Assembly: GCA_003157595.1 (NCBI GenBank)
Contig: PMKB01000139.1
Coordinates: 1 to 9,250, forward strand
Reading direction: 5' to 3'
Length of the DNA stretch: 9,250 nucleotides
Origin: Solirubrobacterales bacterium
Lineage (GTDB): Bacteria > Actinomycetota > Thermoleophilia > Solirubrobacterales > Solirubrobacteraceae
The notes beneath the pieces are model-generated. The model saw only the letters and a program-made list of their open reading frames with translations. It was not told the DNA's origin and made no database searches. Below, one piece after another: positions 1-7,035 of this stretch; the stretch's first letter is position 1; each line of letters opens with the position of its first letter. The position numbers and the translations under genes were made by a program.

Positions 1-660
1 GTGGCGCACCTGCGCGAGGTCTGGGTGCACACGCAGACCGAGGGTGTGAGCGAACCCGGCGTCTTCCCGGTCGCTGCGGAGCTGGTCGAGGCGCTCGCCG
101 AGTCCGGTGAGCTTGACGAGGCGCGCGCGGTGACGCGGCGGCTGCGCGAGCTGGCGCAGGCGCAGGAGCATCCGTGGGGGCTCGTCAGCGCCGGGCGCTG
201 CGAGGCGCTGCTGCTGCTCGTCGGCGAACGCTACGACGCGGACGCTGCGGACGCGCTCGAACGCGCGGCCGACGCCTATGAGCAGCTCGACCTGCGCTTC
301 GATGCGGCCCGATCGCTGCTCGCCCTGGGCAGAGCGCAGCGACGATTCAAGCAGTGGGGGCTTGCGCGCGCCTCACTTGAGCGGGCGGCGGAGATCCTCA
401 CGGCGACCGGCGCGCCGGGGTGGGCGGAGCAGGCGCGCTCCGAGCTGGCGCGGGCCGGCGCCCGGCGGTCGGGGCGGGCGGGCGAGCTGACCGCGACGGA
501 GCTCCGCGCCGCCGAGCTGGCGGCCTCAGGCCTGTCCAACAAGGAGATCGCGCGCGAGCTGTTCGTCACCGTGCACACCGTTGAGGTGCACCTCTCGCGC
601 GCCTACGCCAAGCTCGGAATCAGTTCGCGGCGCCAGCTGGCCCAGCGCCTGACGGCGTAG
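1..660 (+). CDS. LuxR-family transcriptional regulator, C-terminal part (5' end outside window)
   Basis: This is the C-terminal part of a LuxR/GerE-type DNA-binding regulator. Residues about 162-215 form the helix-turn-helix: 'LTATELRAAELAASGLSNKEIA' type start, then 'VTVHTVEVHLSRAYAKLGI', which holds the recognition helix. The preceding 150 residues are Ala/Leu/Arg-rich helical pairs resembling tetratricopeptide repeats (for example around 85-130). That arrangement is typical of the large MalT/LAL-type regulators, which have an ATPase domain, a TPR-like region and a C-terminal LuxR domain. The frame is open from base 1 and the first codon happens to be GTG, so the true start is probably upstream of the window; a short stand-alone protein is possible but less likely. 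The target genes are unknown. It ends 69 bases before the DUF4242-like gene on the same strand. Confidence 0.85.
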   Translation: MAHLREVWVHTQTEGVSEPGVFPVAAELVEALAESGELDEARAVTRRLRELAQAQEHPWGLVSAGRCEALLLLVGERYDADAADALERAADAYEQLDLRFDAARSLLALGRAQRRFKQWGLARASLERAAEILTATGAPGWAEQARSELARAGARRSGRAGELTATELRAAELAASGLSNKEIARELFVTVHTVEVHLSRAYAKLGISSRRQLAQRLTA

Positions 661-729
661 CGGCGCCGGTCAAAGATTGAGGGTTTCCGATATTGCCGTG
701 CGCTCGACGCACCCCTACGGTGGCAAGCG

Positions 730-1008
730 ATGCCGGAATACCTGCTCGAGTTCTACGTGTCACGCAGCGGCGCGCACGCCGCCGTCGATGACGGGGGCAG
801 CGCGCGCACCGCCGCCGAGGAGCTGACCCGGCGCGGAACCGCGGTGCGCTACCAGCGTTCGATCTTCGTTCCCGACGAGGAGACGTGTTTCCTGCTGTTC
901 GAGGCCGAGTCGGCGGAAGCCGTTCGCGACGCGGCGCTGCTCGCGAACCTGCCGGCCGAGCGGATCAGCGTCGTTTCCGAGGGCGGCCCGGAGTCCGGCG
1001 AGGACTAG
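730..1008 (+). CDS. DUF4242-like small protein
   Basis: A 92-residue protein with the pattern of DUF4242 (the SCO4226-like nickel-binding family). It has an N-terminal 'MPEYLLEFYVSR' strand, a helix ending 'AAEELTRRGTAVRYQRS', then a strand 'ETCFLLFEAES' followed by 'AEAVRDAALLANLPAERI'. This is a ferredoxin-like alpha/beta fold of the usual length. The acidic tail 'GGPESGED' is probably disordered. The start is ATG 730, with a weak GGTGG at 719-723 six bases upstream. Family members are described as small metal-binding or uncharacterised proteins; I cannot identify metal ligands here with confidence. The next gene starts 4 bases after its stop, so the two are probably co-transcribed. The family call is from pattern memory, not a search. 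Confidence 0.75.
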   Translation: MPEYLLEFYVSRSGAHAAVDDGGSARTAAEELTRRGTAVRYQRSIFVPDEETCFLLFEAESAEAVRDAALLANLPAERISVVSEGGPESGED

Positions 1009-1012
1009 GCCG

Positions 1013-1441
1013 ATGCCGTGCATTCGGCCGCGCGTCCTCGCCGCCGCGCTGGCGGCCGCGGCTGCGATTGCCGTCTCACTCCCGGCGGTAGCGACCGCCG
1101 AGCGGGACGCCAGCGCGACGGAGACGAAGGCGATCATGAAGAGCCTCGGGGCGCCAACTGCCGCCGCTAGCTGTCTGCGGCTGCAGGTCTCAACGGTCAA
1201 CCCTCGTTACGGCGTGGTGCTGTTCAGCTACGGCTGTGCCCGGTTCAAACGACAGGCCTGGTACGAGTTCGACCACGCCAGGGGCATCGGCGGATGGATC
1301 CTGAGCAAGCTGGGGTCCAGTTGGCTGGAGTCGTTCCCGCTTGTGATCGGCTCAGTTCAGGCGGGTTGCAAGCAGGCCGCTGAGAGCGAGCGGATTCCTA
1401 CCGCGGTCGCACGCGATCTTCAGGTCTGCCTCTCGGCATAG
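1013..1441 (+). CDS. Small secreted protein with four cysteines, function unknown
   Basis: A 142-residue protein I do not recognise. Residues 1-29 look like a Sec signal peptide: arginines at 5 and 7, an Ala-rich hydrophobic core at 9-25, and a plausible signal-peptidase site after 'AVATA'. The mature part is about 113 residues with cysteines at 54, 75, 119 and 139. An even number in an exported protein suggests two disulfides. The middle is aromatic-rich ('PRYGVVLFSYGC', 'QAWYEFDHARGIGGWIL'). It starts 4 bases after the stop of the DUF4242-like gene, with GAGGA at 1000-1004 eight bases before the ATG, so it is probably in the same transcript. An extracytoplasmic role is inferred from the signal peptide only. 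Confidence 0.7.
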   Translation: MPCIRPRVLAAALAAAAAIAVSLPAVATAERDASATETKAIMKSLGAPTAAASCLRLQVSTVNPRYGVVLFSYGCARFKRQAWYEFDHARGIGGWILSKLGSSWLESFPLVIGSVQAGCKQAAESERIPTAVARDLQVCLSA

Positions 1442-1454
1442 CCTCCAGCGCCCA

Positions 1455-1472
1455 CCCGGCAGGCCGGCCGGG
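1455..1472 (+). terminator. Candidate GC hairpin just after the secreted-protein gene
   Basis: CCCGGC at 1455-1460 pairs with GCCGGG at 1467-1472 across a six-base loop, 14 bases after the stop codon. No T-run follows, so it is at best a weak or atypical terminator or a 3' stabilising hairpin. In DNA this GC-rich such stems also arise by chance. Confidence 0.25.
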
Positions 1473-1529
1473 CTCGCAAGTGCAGCGTTCCCCGATGTGG
1501 CGCGCGGGAGTGGCGTTGGTCTTCTGCCA

Positions 1530-1545
1530 GCGGCCTTCGGGCCGC
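1530..1545. other. Hairpin with TTCG tetraloop
   Basis: GCGGCC (1530-1535), TTCG (1536-1539) and GGCCGC (1540-1545) form a perfect six-pair stem closed by a TTCG loop, a very stable RNA tetraloop class. It lies in the non-coding gap and has no U-tract. It could help stop transcription from the upstream genes or be chance. Confidence 0.3.
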
Positions 1546-1768
1546 CGCCGCAGCGAGCCGGATGGCTCTCGGTCTCTGGCGATGAGAGATTGCAGTTGGG
1601 ACCGCCAGCACGGGGACCACGAATCCCTCGAGGAGGAGCTGCTCAACCGCGCCGTGGACCACGTCGAATGAACTGTCCAATCCGGTCTGAGGATGTCGCG
1701 GTCGGCGGCGCGGGCGGCCGAGGCGACGTGGCTGTGCGGCACCGGCGTTCGGTGTTCTGACGGCTATC

Positions 1769-2902
1769 GTGTGCGTGATTGGGCCCGGGATGCGTGAGTA
1801 TCTGCTGAAGGCGCCGCCGCCGATCCCGGCTGTGCGCGAGGCGGCGCCCGGTGCAGCGATCCGTCGCCTCGCCGCGCTAGCCGGAATCCTGGCCGTCGCT
1901 GTGACCTACTCACTGTCTGTGGCCACGAGCGCCGGATCGACCGGGCTCCAGTCGTTGTGGCCGGCCACGGCGAGCACCGCGGCGGCGACCCGCTCGGCGG
2001 TCGTGCGTTCGCTTCCTGCCTCGGGCAAGCGCACCAAGCTGCCAGTCGCCACCACCGTCGGACTTCGTGTGATCACGTTCGTCGACCACACGCGCGTGGA
2101 GCGATTCCGCGACGGCAGAGTCGAGCCGCGCACGCTCGTCACGCAAATCCGCTATCCGGCGCTGGGATCGGCTGAGGCCGACGACGTGCGGGACGCCACC
2201 CCGCTGAGCGCCGCAGGGCCCTTCCCGCTGGTCGTGTTCGGGCCGGGCTTCGCCGAGACGCCGACCACGTATGCGCGGCTGCTTGACGCCTGGGCGCGCG
2301 CCGGCTATGTGGTCGCGGCCCCGCTGTTCCCGCTGACGCAGAAGTACGTTCCCGGTGGCCGACGTGAAGCCGATCTGATCAACCAGCCGGGCGACATGAG
2401 CTTCGTGATCTCGCGCATGCTCGCCGACAACAAGCTTCCCGCCAGCTTCCTCCGCGGCCTGATCGCCCCGGATCTGATCGCGGTCGCCGGCCAGTCCGAT
2501 GGTGCTGCAACCGCGCTCGCGGACGCCTACGACCCGGCCTTTGCCGACGCGCGAGTACGTGCGGCGATCATCTTGTCGGGTGCCGAACTGTCCAGCATCG
2601 ACGACTCGATCGCGTTCCCGAGCCAGGGGCCCGCGTTGCTGGCGACGCAGGGCAGCGGAGACACGATCAACGAGCCTGCCGCGACACACCGGTACTTCGA
2701 CCTCGCGCCGCAGCCGAAGTTCCTGCTGACGCTGATCGGTGCGACGCACCTTCCACCGTACAGCGCACAGCAGCCTTATCTCGGCGTTGTGGAGCGCGTC
2801 ACGATCGCGTTCCTCGACCATTTCCTGTGGCACAAGCACGCGAGCCTGGTTCGTATGCGCGAATCCGGCAACGTCACCGGCATCGCGAGACTGATCGGTT
2901 GA
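1769..2902 (+). CDS. Exported or membrane-anchored alpha/beta hydrolase (dienelactone hydrolase / PAF-acetylhydrolase-like)
   Basis: A serine hydrolase of the alpha/beta fold, 377 residues from the first GTG. A hydrophobic segment at about 34-52 followed by 'VATSAGS' suggests a signal peptide or membrane anchor, so the enzyme probably acts outside the cytoplasm. The region 'VGLRVITFVDHTR...RTLVTQIRYPA' (about 97-131) resembles the N-terminal strand pair of PAF-acetylhydrolase/chlorophyllase-like enzymes. 'FPLVVFGPGF' (152-161) gives the oxyanion-side strand. The nucleophile elbow is GQSDG with Ser243; likely partners are Asp298 ('GSGD') and His327 ('GATH'), so the triad looks complete. The substrate is unknown; an ester is inferred from the fold. 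The start is uncertain: GTG 1769, GTG 1775 or ATG 1790 are all in frame and none has a clear ribosome-binding site. It stands alone, convergent with the XRE gene. Confidence 0.85.
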   Translation: MCVIGPGMREYLLKAPPPIPAVREAAPGAAIRRLAALAGILAVAVTYSLSVATSAGSTGLQSLWPATASTAAATRSAVVRSLPASGKRTKLPVATTVGLRVITFVDHTRVERFRDGRVEPRTLVTQIRYPALGSAEADDVRDATPLSAAGPFPLVVFGPGFAETPTTYARLLDAWARAGYVVAAPLFPLTQKYVPGGRREADLINQPGDMSFVISRMLADNKLPASFLRGLIAPDLIAVAGQSDGAATALADAYDPAFADARVRAAIILSGAELSSIDDSIAFPSQGPALLATQGSGDTINEPAATHRYFDLAPQPKFLLTLIGATHLPPYSAQQPYLGVVERVTIAFLDHFLWHKHASLVRMRESGNVTGIARLIG

Positions 2903-3014
2903 TCCCAGCCCCGCGAGGGTGGCCCGAGACCACGGCGCCAGCCGGCGGTGGCGGTTTGGGGTCGACAGGCGCTGTTGGCTGGCCCGATCGCAGGCTTCCC
3001 GTCCGCGCAGGCGC

Positions 3015-3028
3015 GAGCGCCGGCGCTC
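3015..3028. other. 14-base palindrome between convergent genes
   Basis: GAGCGCCGGCGCTC is a perfect palindrome in the 149-base gap between the hydrolase (+) and the XRE regulator (-). It could be a bidirectional transcription-stop element, but there is no T-run on either side and the GC content makes chance plausible. Confidence 0.2.
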
Positions 3029-3051
3029 CGGCCGGTGACGAGATGGTTCGG

Positions 3052-3648
3052 TCAGGGCAGGACGTCGACGAGGTAGGCGACGGCGGTCGTGCCCCCAATG
3101 TTCACGATCGCATGAGCGACGTCGGCCGGGTAGGCGATCGAGTCCCCGCGGCGCAGTTCCGCTGCGTATTCGCCAGCCTCAACGCGCAGGTGGCCGCGTT
3201 GAACGGTCAGGTGCTCACGCGTGCCAACGAAGTGGGGCGCACTCCGCAGCGCACCATCACGTTGAAGCGTGATCTCGTAGAACTCAAGCGATCGTTCCGG
3301 CGTGAGAGGCGACAACGTACGGATCCGGCAGTCGCGGTCGGAGCGATAGACGTAGTGCAGGTCATCGGCGCGGATCACGTGGAGCGGGGAACCCTGGGTC
3401 GGCGACTCGACGAGCTCATTCAGCGAGATGCCGAACGCTGTCGCAACGGCAAGCGCGACCGCAACCGTGGGGTTCGCCTCGCTGCGCTCGATCTGACTGA
3501 GCATCGAGCGGCTAACGCCACACACGCTGGACAGGCGCTCGAGCGACCAGCCGCGCTGATGGCGCAACGCACGCACGCGTGCCGCGAGACGGGACCCGAG
3601 CGCGTACGCCGGGGGCGCGGACCGCTCTGCGTCCGGCATAGCGGACAT
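3052..3648 (-). CDS. XRE-family regulator with C-terminal cupin domain
   Basis: A one-component transcription factor of 198 residues. The N-terminal helix-turn-helix (about 19-80) reads 'LAARVRALRHQRGWSLERLS' then 'GVSRSMLSQIERSEANPTVAV', the classic XRE pattern. The C-terminal half is a cupin barrel (about 120-195), with 'APHFVGTREHLTV' and 'GDSIAYPADVAHAIVNIG' matching the two cupin motifs. Possible metal or ligand residues are His139, Glu145, His146 and His179. The start was chosen at ATG 3648 because GGAGG (3658-3654) lies five bases upstream. An in-frame ATG at 3660 overlaps that ribosome-binding site and would add only four residues. The gene is divergent from tdh-kbl with a 70-base gap, so it probably controls that operon and itself. 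The inducer is unknown; threonine or a related amino acid is a guess from context. Family members of this architecture often respond to small metabolites. Confidence 0.9.
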   Translation of the reverse strand: MSAMPDAERSAPPAYALGSRLAARVRALRHQRGWSLERLSSVCGVSRSMLSQIERSEANPTVAVALAVATAFGISLNELVESPTQGSPLHVIRADDLHYVYRSDRDCRIRTLSPLTPERSLEFYEITLQRDGALRSAPHFVGTREHLTVQRGHLRVEAGEYAAELRRGDSIAYPADVAHAIVNIGGTTAVAYLVDVLP

Positions 3649-3666
3649 GGTATCCTCCATGCTGGA

Positions 3667-3672
3667 ACCTTA
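3667..3672 (-). promoter_or_regulatory. Candidate -10 element for the XRE-cupin gene
   Basis: Read on the - strand, 3672-3667 is TAAGGT, which fits the actinobacterial TANNNT pattern. A start of transcription near 3660 would put GGAGG and the ATG at 3648 just downstream. No good -35 is visible. The surrounding TGCT (3660-3663) and AGCA (3672-3675) form a small inverted repeat that could be part of an operator shared with tdh. Weak evidence only. Confidence 0.25.
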
Positions 3673-3718
3673 GCAACCAGTGGCCCTTGTCCGGCCGCGT
3701 CCAGGCCGTAGGAGGAAC

Positions 3719-4750
3719 GTGAAGGCGCTCGTCAAATCCGAGCCAAAGGCTGGCCTCTGGCTTGAGGATGTGCCCGAGCCAACGATCGGGATCAACGACG
3801 TCCTGATTCGCGTACTGCGCACGGGCATCTGCGGGACCGACCTGCACATCCACTCATGGGACGCGTGGGCGCGACGCACCGTCCCGGTTGGGCTGATAAT
3901 CGGGCACGAGTTCGTCGGCGAGGTGGTTGCGGTGGGCTCGAACGTCAACGATTTCCTGACCGGCGATCTCGTGAGCGGCGAGGGCCATCTCGTGTGCGGT
4001 CGCTGTCGCAACTGCATGGCGGGTCGGCGACACCTGTGCGCCCACACGCGCGGAATCGGCGTCAACCACGCTGGCGCGTTCGCCGAATACGTGGCGCTCC
4101 CGATGACGAATGTGTGGCGGCATTCACCTGACGTCGACCGCGACGTGGCAGCGATCTTCGATCCCTTTGGCAACGCCGTGCACACGGCGCTCGCGTTCCC
4201 GGTGCTCGGCGAGGATGTGCTGATCACCGGCGCTGGGCCGATCGGCCTTATGGCGGCAGCGGTGGTGCGTCATGCCGGTGCGCGCCATGTTGTCGTGACC
4301 GATGTCAATCCATGCCGGCTTGAGCTCGCGACGCCGATGGGCGCCACCGTCGCGCTCGACACTCGAACACAGTCGATCGGCGACGTGCAGCAGACGCTCG
4401 AGATGGCGGAGGGCTTCGACGTCGGTCTGGAGATGTCCGGGAACCCAGATGCGCTGCGCGAGATGGTCGCGAACATGGCCCACGGAGGCCGAATCGCGCT
4501 GCTCGGGATCCCAACCGAGGAGGTCGCGCTCGACCTCAACCGGATCATTCTCAACATGATCACCGTGAAGGGCATCTACGGACGGCAGATGTATGAGACC
4601 TGGTACACGATGACCGTGATGCTGCAATCCGGTCTCGACGTGCGGCCCGTCATCACTCATCGCTTCGCCGCAAGCGCGTTTGAAGAAGCCTTCGCCACGG
4701 CCGCAAGCGGGCGAGCCGGCAAGGTGCTCCTCGACTGGGAGGCGTTGTGA
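3719..4750 (+). CDS. tdh: L-threonine 3-dehydrogenase
   Basis: A zinc-dependent, NAD-linked medium-chain dehydrogenase that oxidises L-threonine to 2-amino-3-oxobutyrate in the cytoplasm. It is 343 residues from GTG 3719, compared with 341 in E. coli Tdh, and it aligns from its first residues (MKAL). Catalytic-zinc residues Cys38, His63, Glu64 and Asp148 are present. The structural-zinc set Cys93, Cys96, Cys99 and Cys107 is complete. Thr40-Asp41-x-His43 matches the family active-site loop, and GAGPIG (171-176) is the nucleotide-binding turn. '[12 protein letters not shown]' and '[14 protein letters not shown]' are diagnostic of Tdh among alcohol-dehydrogenase relatives. AGGAGG at 3710-3715 lies three bases before the GTG, a short spacing. 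The frame stays open upstream to a GTG at 3680, but the 13 extra residues are Arg/Pro-rich and do not match the family. The gene overlaps kbl by four bases. Confidence 0.97.
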   Translation: MKALVKSEPKAGLWLEDVPEPTIGINDVLIRVLRTGICGTDLHIHSWDAWARRTVPVGLIIGHEFVGEVVAVGSNVNDFLTGDLVSGEGHLVCGRCRNCMAGRRHLCAHTRGIGVNHAGAFAEYVALPMTNVWRHSPDVDRDVAAIFDPFGNAVHTALAFPVLGEDVLITGAGPIGLMAAAVVRHAGARHVVVTDVNPCRLELATPMGATVALDTRTQSIGDVQQTLEMAEGFDVGLEMSGNPDALREMVANMAHGGRIALLGIPTEEVALDLNRIILNMITVKGIYGRQMYETWYTMTVMLQSGLDVRPVITHRFAASAFEEAFATAASGRAGKVLLDWEAL

Positions 4751-5925
4751 TCCGCGACGCGCTTCGTAGCGACATCGGCGATGAGATCGAGGCGCTGCGC
4801 TCTGAGGGTCTCTTCAAGTCCGAGCGAGTGATCGATTCGCCCCAGGACGCGCTGGTCCGCCTGAGTGGCGGACGCGAGGTTCTCAATCTCTGCGCGAACA
4901 ACTACCTCGGCTTGGCCAACCATCCGAGCATGCTCGCGGCCGCGCGAGAGGCGCTCGAGCGCTGGGGATATGGGCTCGCCTCGGTGCGCTTCATCTGCGG
5001 CACGCAGAGCATCCACCTCGCCCTCGAGGAGCGTTTGAGCGCGTTCCTGGGGACCGAGGAGACGATCCTCTACAACTCGTGCTTCGACGCCAACGGTGGG
5101 CTTTTCGAGACACTCCTCGGGCCCGAGGATGTTGTCATCTCGGACGCGCTCTGCCACGCGTCGATCATCGACGGGATTCGACTGTGCAAGGCGCGCCGCC
5201 TGCGCTACGCCAACAACGACATGGACGATCTGGAGCAGCAGCTGCGCTCCGCAGCAGGCGCCCGACGCATCCTGATTGCAACCGACGGCGTCTTCTCGAT
5301 GGACGGCTACATGGCGCCGCTGGACAAGGTCTGCGATCTCGCCGAGCGCCACGACGCAGTTGTCATGGTCGATGACTCGCACGCCGTCGGATTCGTCGGC
5401 CCCGGGGGGCGAGGTACGCCCGCGCTGCACGGCGTCACCGACCGCGTTGACATCGTGACCGGCACGCTCGGCAAGGCACTCGGCGGTGCGAGCGGCGGCT
5501 ACACCAGCGGCCGCCGCGAGATCATCCAGTTGCTGCGCCAGCGATCGCGACCCTACCTGTTCTCAAATACCCTCGCCCCTCCAATCGTGGCGGCGTCGCT
5601 CGCCGGAATCGCGCTGATCGAAGCCGGCGATCAGCTACGCGCAACGCTGTCGGCAAACACGCGGCGATTTCGAACGCGTCTGCTCGAATACGGTTTCAAC
5701 ATCCTTCCGGGCGAGCATCCGATCGTCCCCGTGATGTACGGCGACGCCACAGCTGCGGTGGCCGCAGCCGAGCGCCTGCTCCAGGCGGGCGTGTACGTCG
5801 TCCCCTTCTCCTACCCGGTTGTGCCAATGGGGCAGGCGCGAATCCGCACGCAGCTCTCTGCCGCCCATACGCTCGAGGACATCGAACGGGCCGCGTCCGC
5901 CTTCGCGGCAACTCGCGCTGAGTAG
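4747..5925 (+). CDS. kbl: Glycine C-acetyltransferase (2-amino-3-ketobutyrate CoA ligase)
   Basis: A PLP-dependent enzyme of the alpha-oxoamine synthase family. It cleaves 2-amino-3-oxobutyrate with CoA to glycine and acetyl-CoA, the second step after Tdh. It is 392 residues long (E. coli Kbl has 398) and collinear with it throughout. The PLP lysine is Lys243 in '[16 protein letters not shown]'. '[13 protein letters not shown]' supplies Asp209 and His212, and His137 stacks on the cofactor ('[13 protein letters not shown]'). '[10 protein letters not shown]', '[10 protein letters not shown]' and '[12 protein letters not shown]' are also family signatures. The GTG start lies inside the tdh stop (GTGA, 4747-4750). 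Its ribosome-binding site GGGAGG (4737-4742) is within the last tdh codons, so translation is probably coupled. Kbl and Tdh form a channelling pair in other bacteria. No defects are seen. Confidence 0.97.
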   Translation: MIRDALRSDIGDEIEALRSEGLFKSERVIDSPQDALVRLSGGREVLNLCANNYLGLANHPSMLAAAREALERWGYGLASVRFICGTQSIHLALEERLSAFLGTEETILYNSCFDANGGLFETLLGPEDVVISDALCHASIIDGIRLCKARRLRYANNDMDDLEQQLRSAAGARRILIATDGVFSMDGYMAPLDKVCDLAERHDAVVMVDDSHAVGFVGPGGRGTPALHGVTDRVDIVTGTLGKALGGASGGYTSGRREIIQLLRQRSRPYLFSNTLAPPIVAASLAGIALIEAGDQLRATLSANTRRFRTRLLEYGFNILPGEHPIVPVMYGDATAAVAAAERLLQAGVYVVPFSYPVVPMGQARIRTQLSAAHTLEDIERAASAFAATRAE

Positions 5926-5934
5926 CCGTCGCGT

Positions 5935-5950
5935 CCGGGCGTTTCGCCGG
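5935..5950 (+). terminator. Candidate bulged hairpin after kbl
   Basis: CCGGGCG (5935-5941) can pair with CGCCGG (5945-5950) around a TTT loop, with one bulged G, starting nine bases after the kbl stop. There is no following T-run. The position, at the end of the operon and before a convergent gene, is suitable, but the structure is weak evidence by itself. The rest of the gap to 6048 shows nothing recognisable. Confidence 0.25.
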
Positions 5951-6048
5951 CATCGCTAACCGCTCCTAGGGTCCTCGACCACGCCAAGAGAATCGACAGC
6001 ATCAACGGTCGGGGCTCGGCGCCCGTAGCGATCGCCCGCGCGCGGTCC

Positions 6049-7035
6049 TCAGCTGTTGCGGCCGAGTGCGCGTTCGATCGCTGCATACTCGCCGGGCTCC
6101 AGCGGGCCATAGCTCAGGGCGCCGGCGTTGTCCTCGACCTGGATCGTGTTGCGAAAGCCCGGCAGCGGGATGGTGCGGGTGTGACGTGCCCAGATCCACG
6201 CGAGGGACCCCTGCGCAAGGCTTCTGCCGCCCGCGGTGAGCGTGTCGTGGACGGTGTCGATGCGCCGGAGAAACTCGACGTTTGGGTGGCCGTCGGCAAA
6301 CCACCGCAACCACGCGGGTGATTGGCCACGGATGTCGTCGGCTGGGAGCGTGCTGGCCGCTGTGTAGCGGCCGCCCAGCAGGCCCATCGCCAGCGGTGAG
6401 CGACACAGCGCGGCCAGGTCATGGCGGTCGCAAACTGCGAGCATGTCGGAGTTGTCGTCGAGAACGTTGAGTTGGAGCTGTACTGCGGTGCAATGCGGGC
6501 CCGTCGCGAACCGCTCAGCCTGCCCGGGGTCATCGGTGCTGACTCCGTACCAGCCGATCAGACCCTCGGCGACGAAGCTTTCCAGCGCGGCGATCAACTC
6601 CTCGCCGCGCTGAGCGTCGACATCCGGCGTATGGAGCTGGTAGAGGTCGATCCGGTCCCGCTTCAGTCGGCGCAGAGACGCGTGCAGCGCTTGGCGAACA
6701 TAGGCTGGCGAGGTATCCACCCCGGACAGTTGTCGAGCGTCCTCGTCGAAGGTGTTTCCAAACTTGGTGGCGACCAGAACCTCGGGATGGGCGGCCAGCA
6801 CAGTGGAGAGCACACGTTCGCTGTGGCCGGCGCCGTATGAATCGGCTGTGTCAAACAGCGTGACGCCCAGTTCAACGGCACGGCGCAGTGCCCGCACGCT
6901 GTCGGTGTCATCGACGCCGGCCCACCCGCGCGGTTGGTCGCCGGCTGACATCGCCCCACCGATCGCCCAGCACCCCAGGCCGAGTGCACTGACGTGGAGA
7001 TCCGACCGCCCGAGCCGACGGGTCTGAAGGCTCAT
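6049..7035 (-). CDS. Aldo/keto reductase
   Basis: A cytoplasmic NADPH-type oxidoreductase of the aldo/keto reductase superfamily, 328 residues. The catalytic tetrad is complete: Asp62 and Tyr67 in 'LFDTADSYGAGHSE', Lys91 in 'VATKFG' and His135 in 'LYQLHTPD'. The N-terminal 'RRLGRSDLHVSALGLGCWAIGG' is typical of the YajO/Tas-like and actinobacterial subgroups. 'SLAWIWARHTRTIPLPGFRNTIQVEDN' (about 277-303) contains the family cofactor-binding stretch. The start is ATG 7035. The reading frame extends upstream to 7236, but that part lies inside the preceding gene and is Arg/Pro-rich. The ATG overlaps the stop of the luciferase-like gene (ATGA, 7035-7032), so the two are probably translationally coupled. 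The substrate is unknown; a sugar or ketone intermediate would suit the LacI-type regulator at the head of the unit, which is inference. Confidence 0.93.
   Translation of the reverse strand: MSLQTRRLGRSDLHVSALGLGCWAIGGAMSAGDQPRGWAGVDDTDSVRALRRAVELGVTLFDTADSYGAGHSERVLSTVLAAHPEVLVATKFGNTFDEDARQLSGVDTSPAYVRQALHASLRRLKRDRIDLYQLHTPDVDAQRGEELIAALESFVAEGLIGWYGVSTDDPGQAERFATGPHCTAVQLQLNVLDDNSDMLAVCDRHDLAALCRSPLAMGLLGGRYTAASTLPADDIRGQSPAWLRWFADGHPNVEFLRRIDTVHDTLTAGGRSLAQGSLAWIWARHTRTIPLPGFRNTIQVEDNAGALSYGPLEPGEYAAIERALGRNS

Larger units (their letters stand above)
1442..1768. other. 327-base gap with no convincing gene
   Basis: Short open frames exist on both strands here (for example 1480-1671 + and 1420-1680 -). 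They overlap one another, have low-complexity Arg/Pro/Ala composition, lack a clear ribosome-binding site and resemble no family I know. The gap contains two GC-rich hairpins just after the secreted-protein gene (annotated separately). It presumably also holds the promoter of the downstream hydrolase, but no promoter can be pointed to with confidence. Confidence 0.5.

Noticed and set aside
1420..1680. Small open frames on both strands in the gap before the hydrolase
   Set aside because: Mutually overlapping, no ribosome-binding site, and biased composition typical of chance frames in high-GC DNA.
1910..2839. Long antisense open frame of 309 codons opposite the hydrolase
   Set aside because: Its product is Arg/Gly-rich with no recognisable domain. 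The opposite frame has a complete hydrolase triad. It is a GC-driven shadow.
2827..3711. 294-codon + strand open frame overlapping the hydrolase end, the XRE gene and the tdh leader
   Set aside because: Arg-rich, low-complexity translation. The - strand in the same place encodes clear XRE and cupin motifs.
3680..3718. Upstream GTG start for tdh
   Set aside because: It adds 13 Arg/Pro-rich residues absent from the family. GTG 3719 follows AGGAGG and gives the standard MKAL start.
4657..5430. 257-codon antisense open frame opposite kbl
   Set aside because: Shadow of kbl, whose residues match the family end to end.
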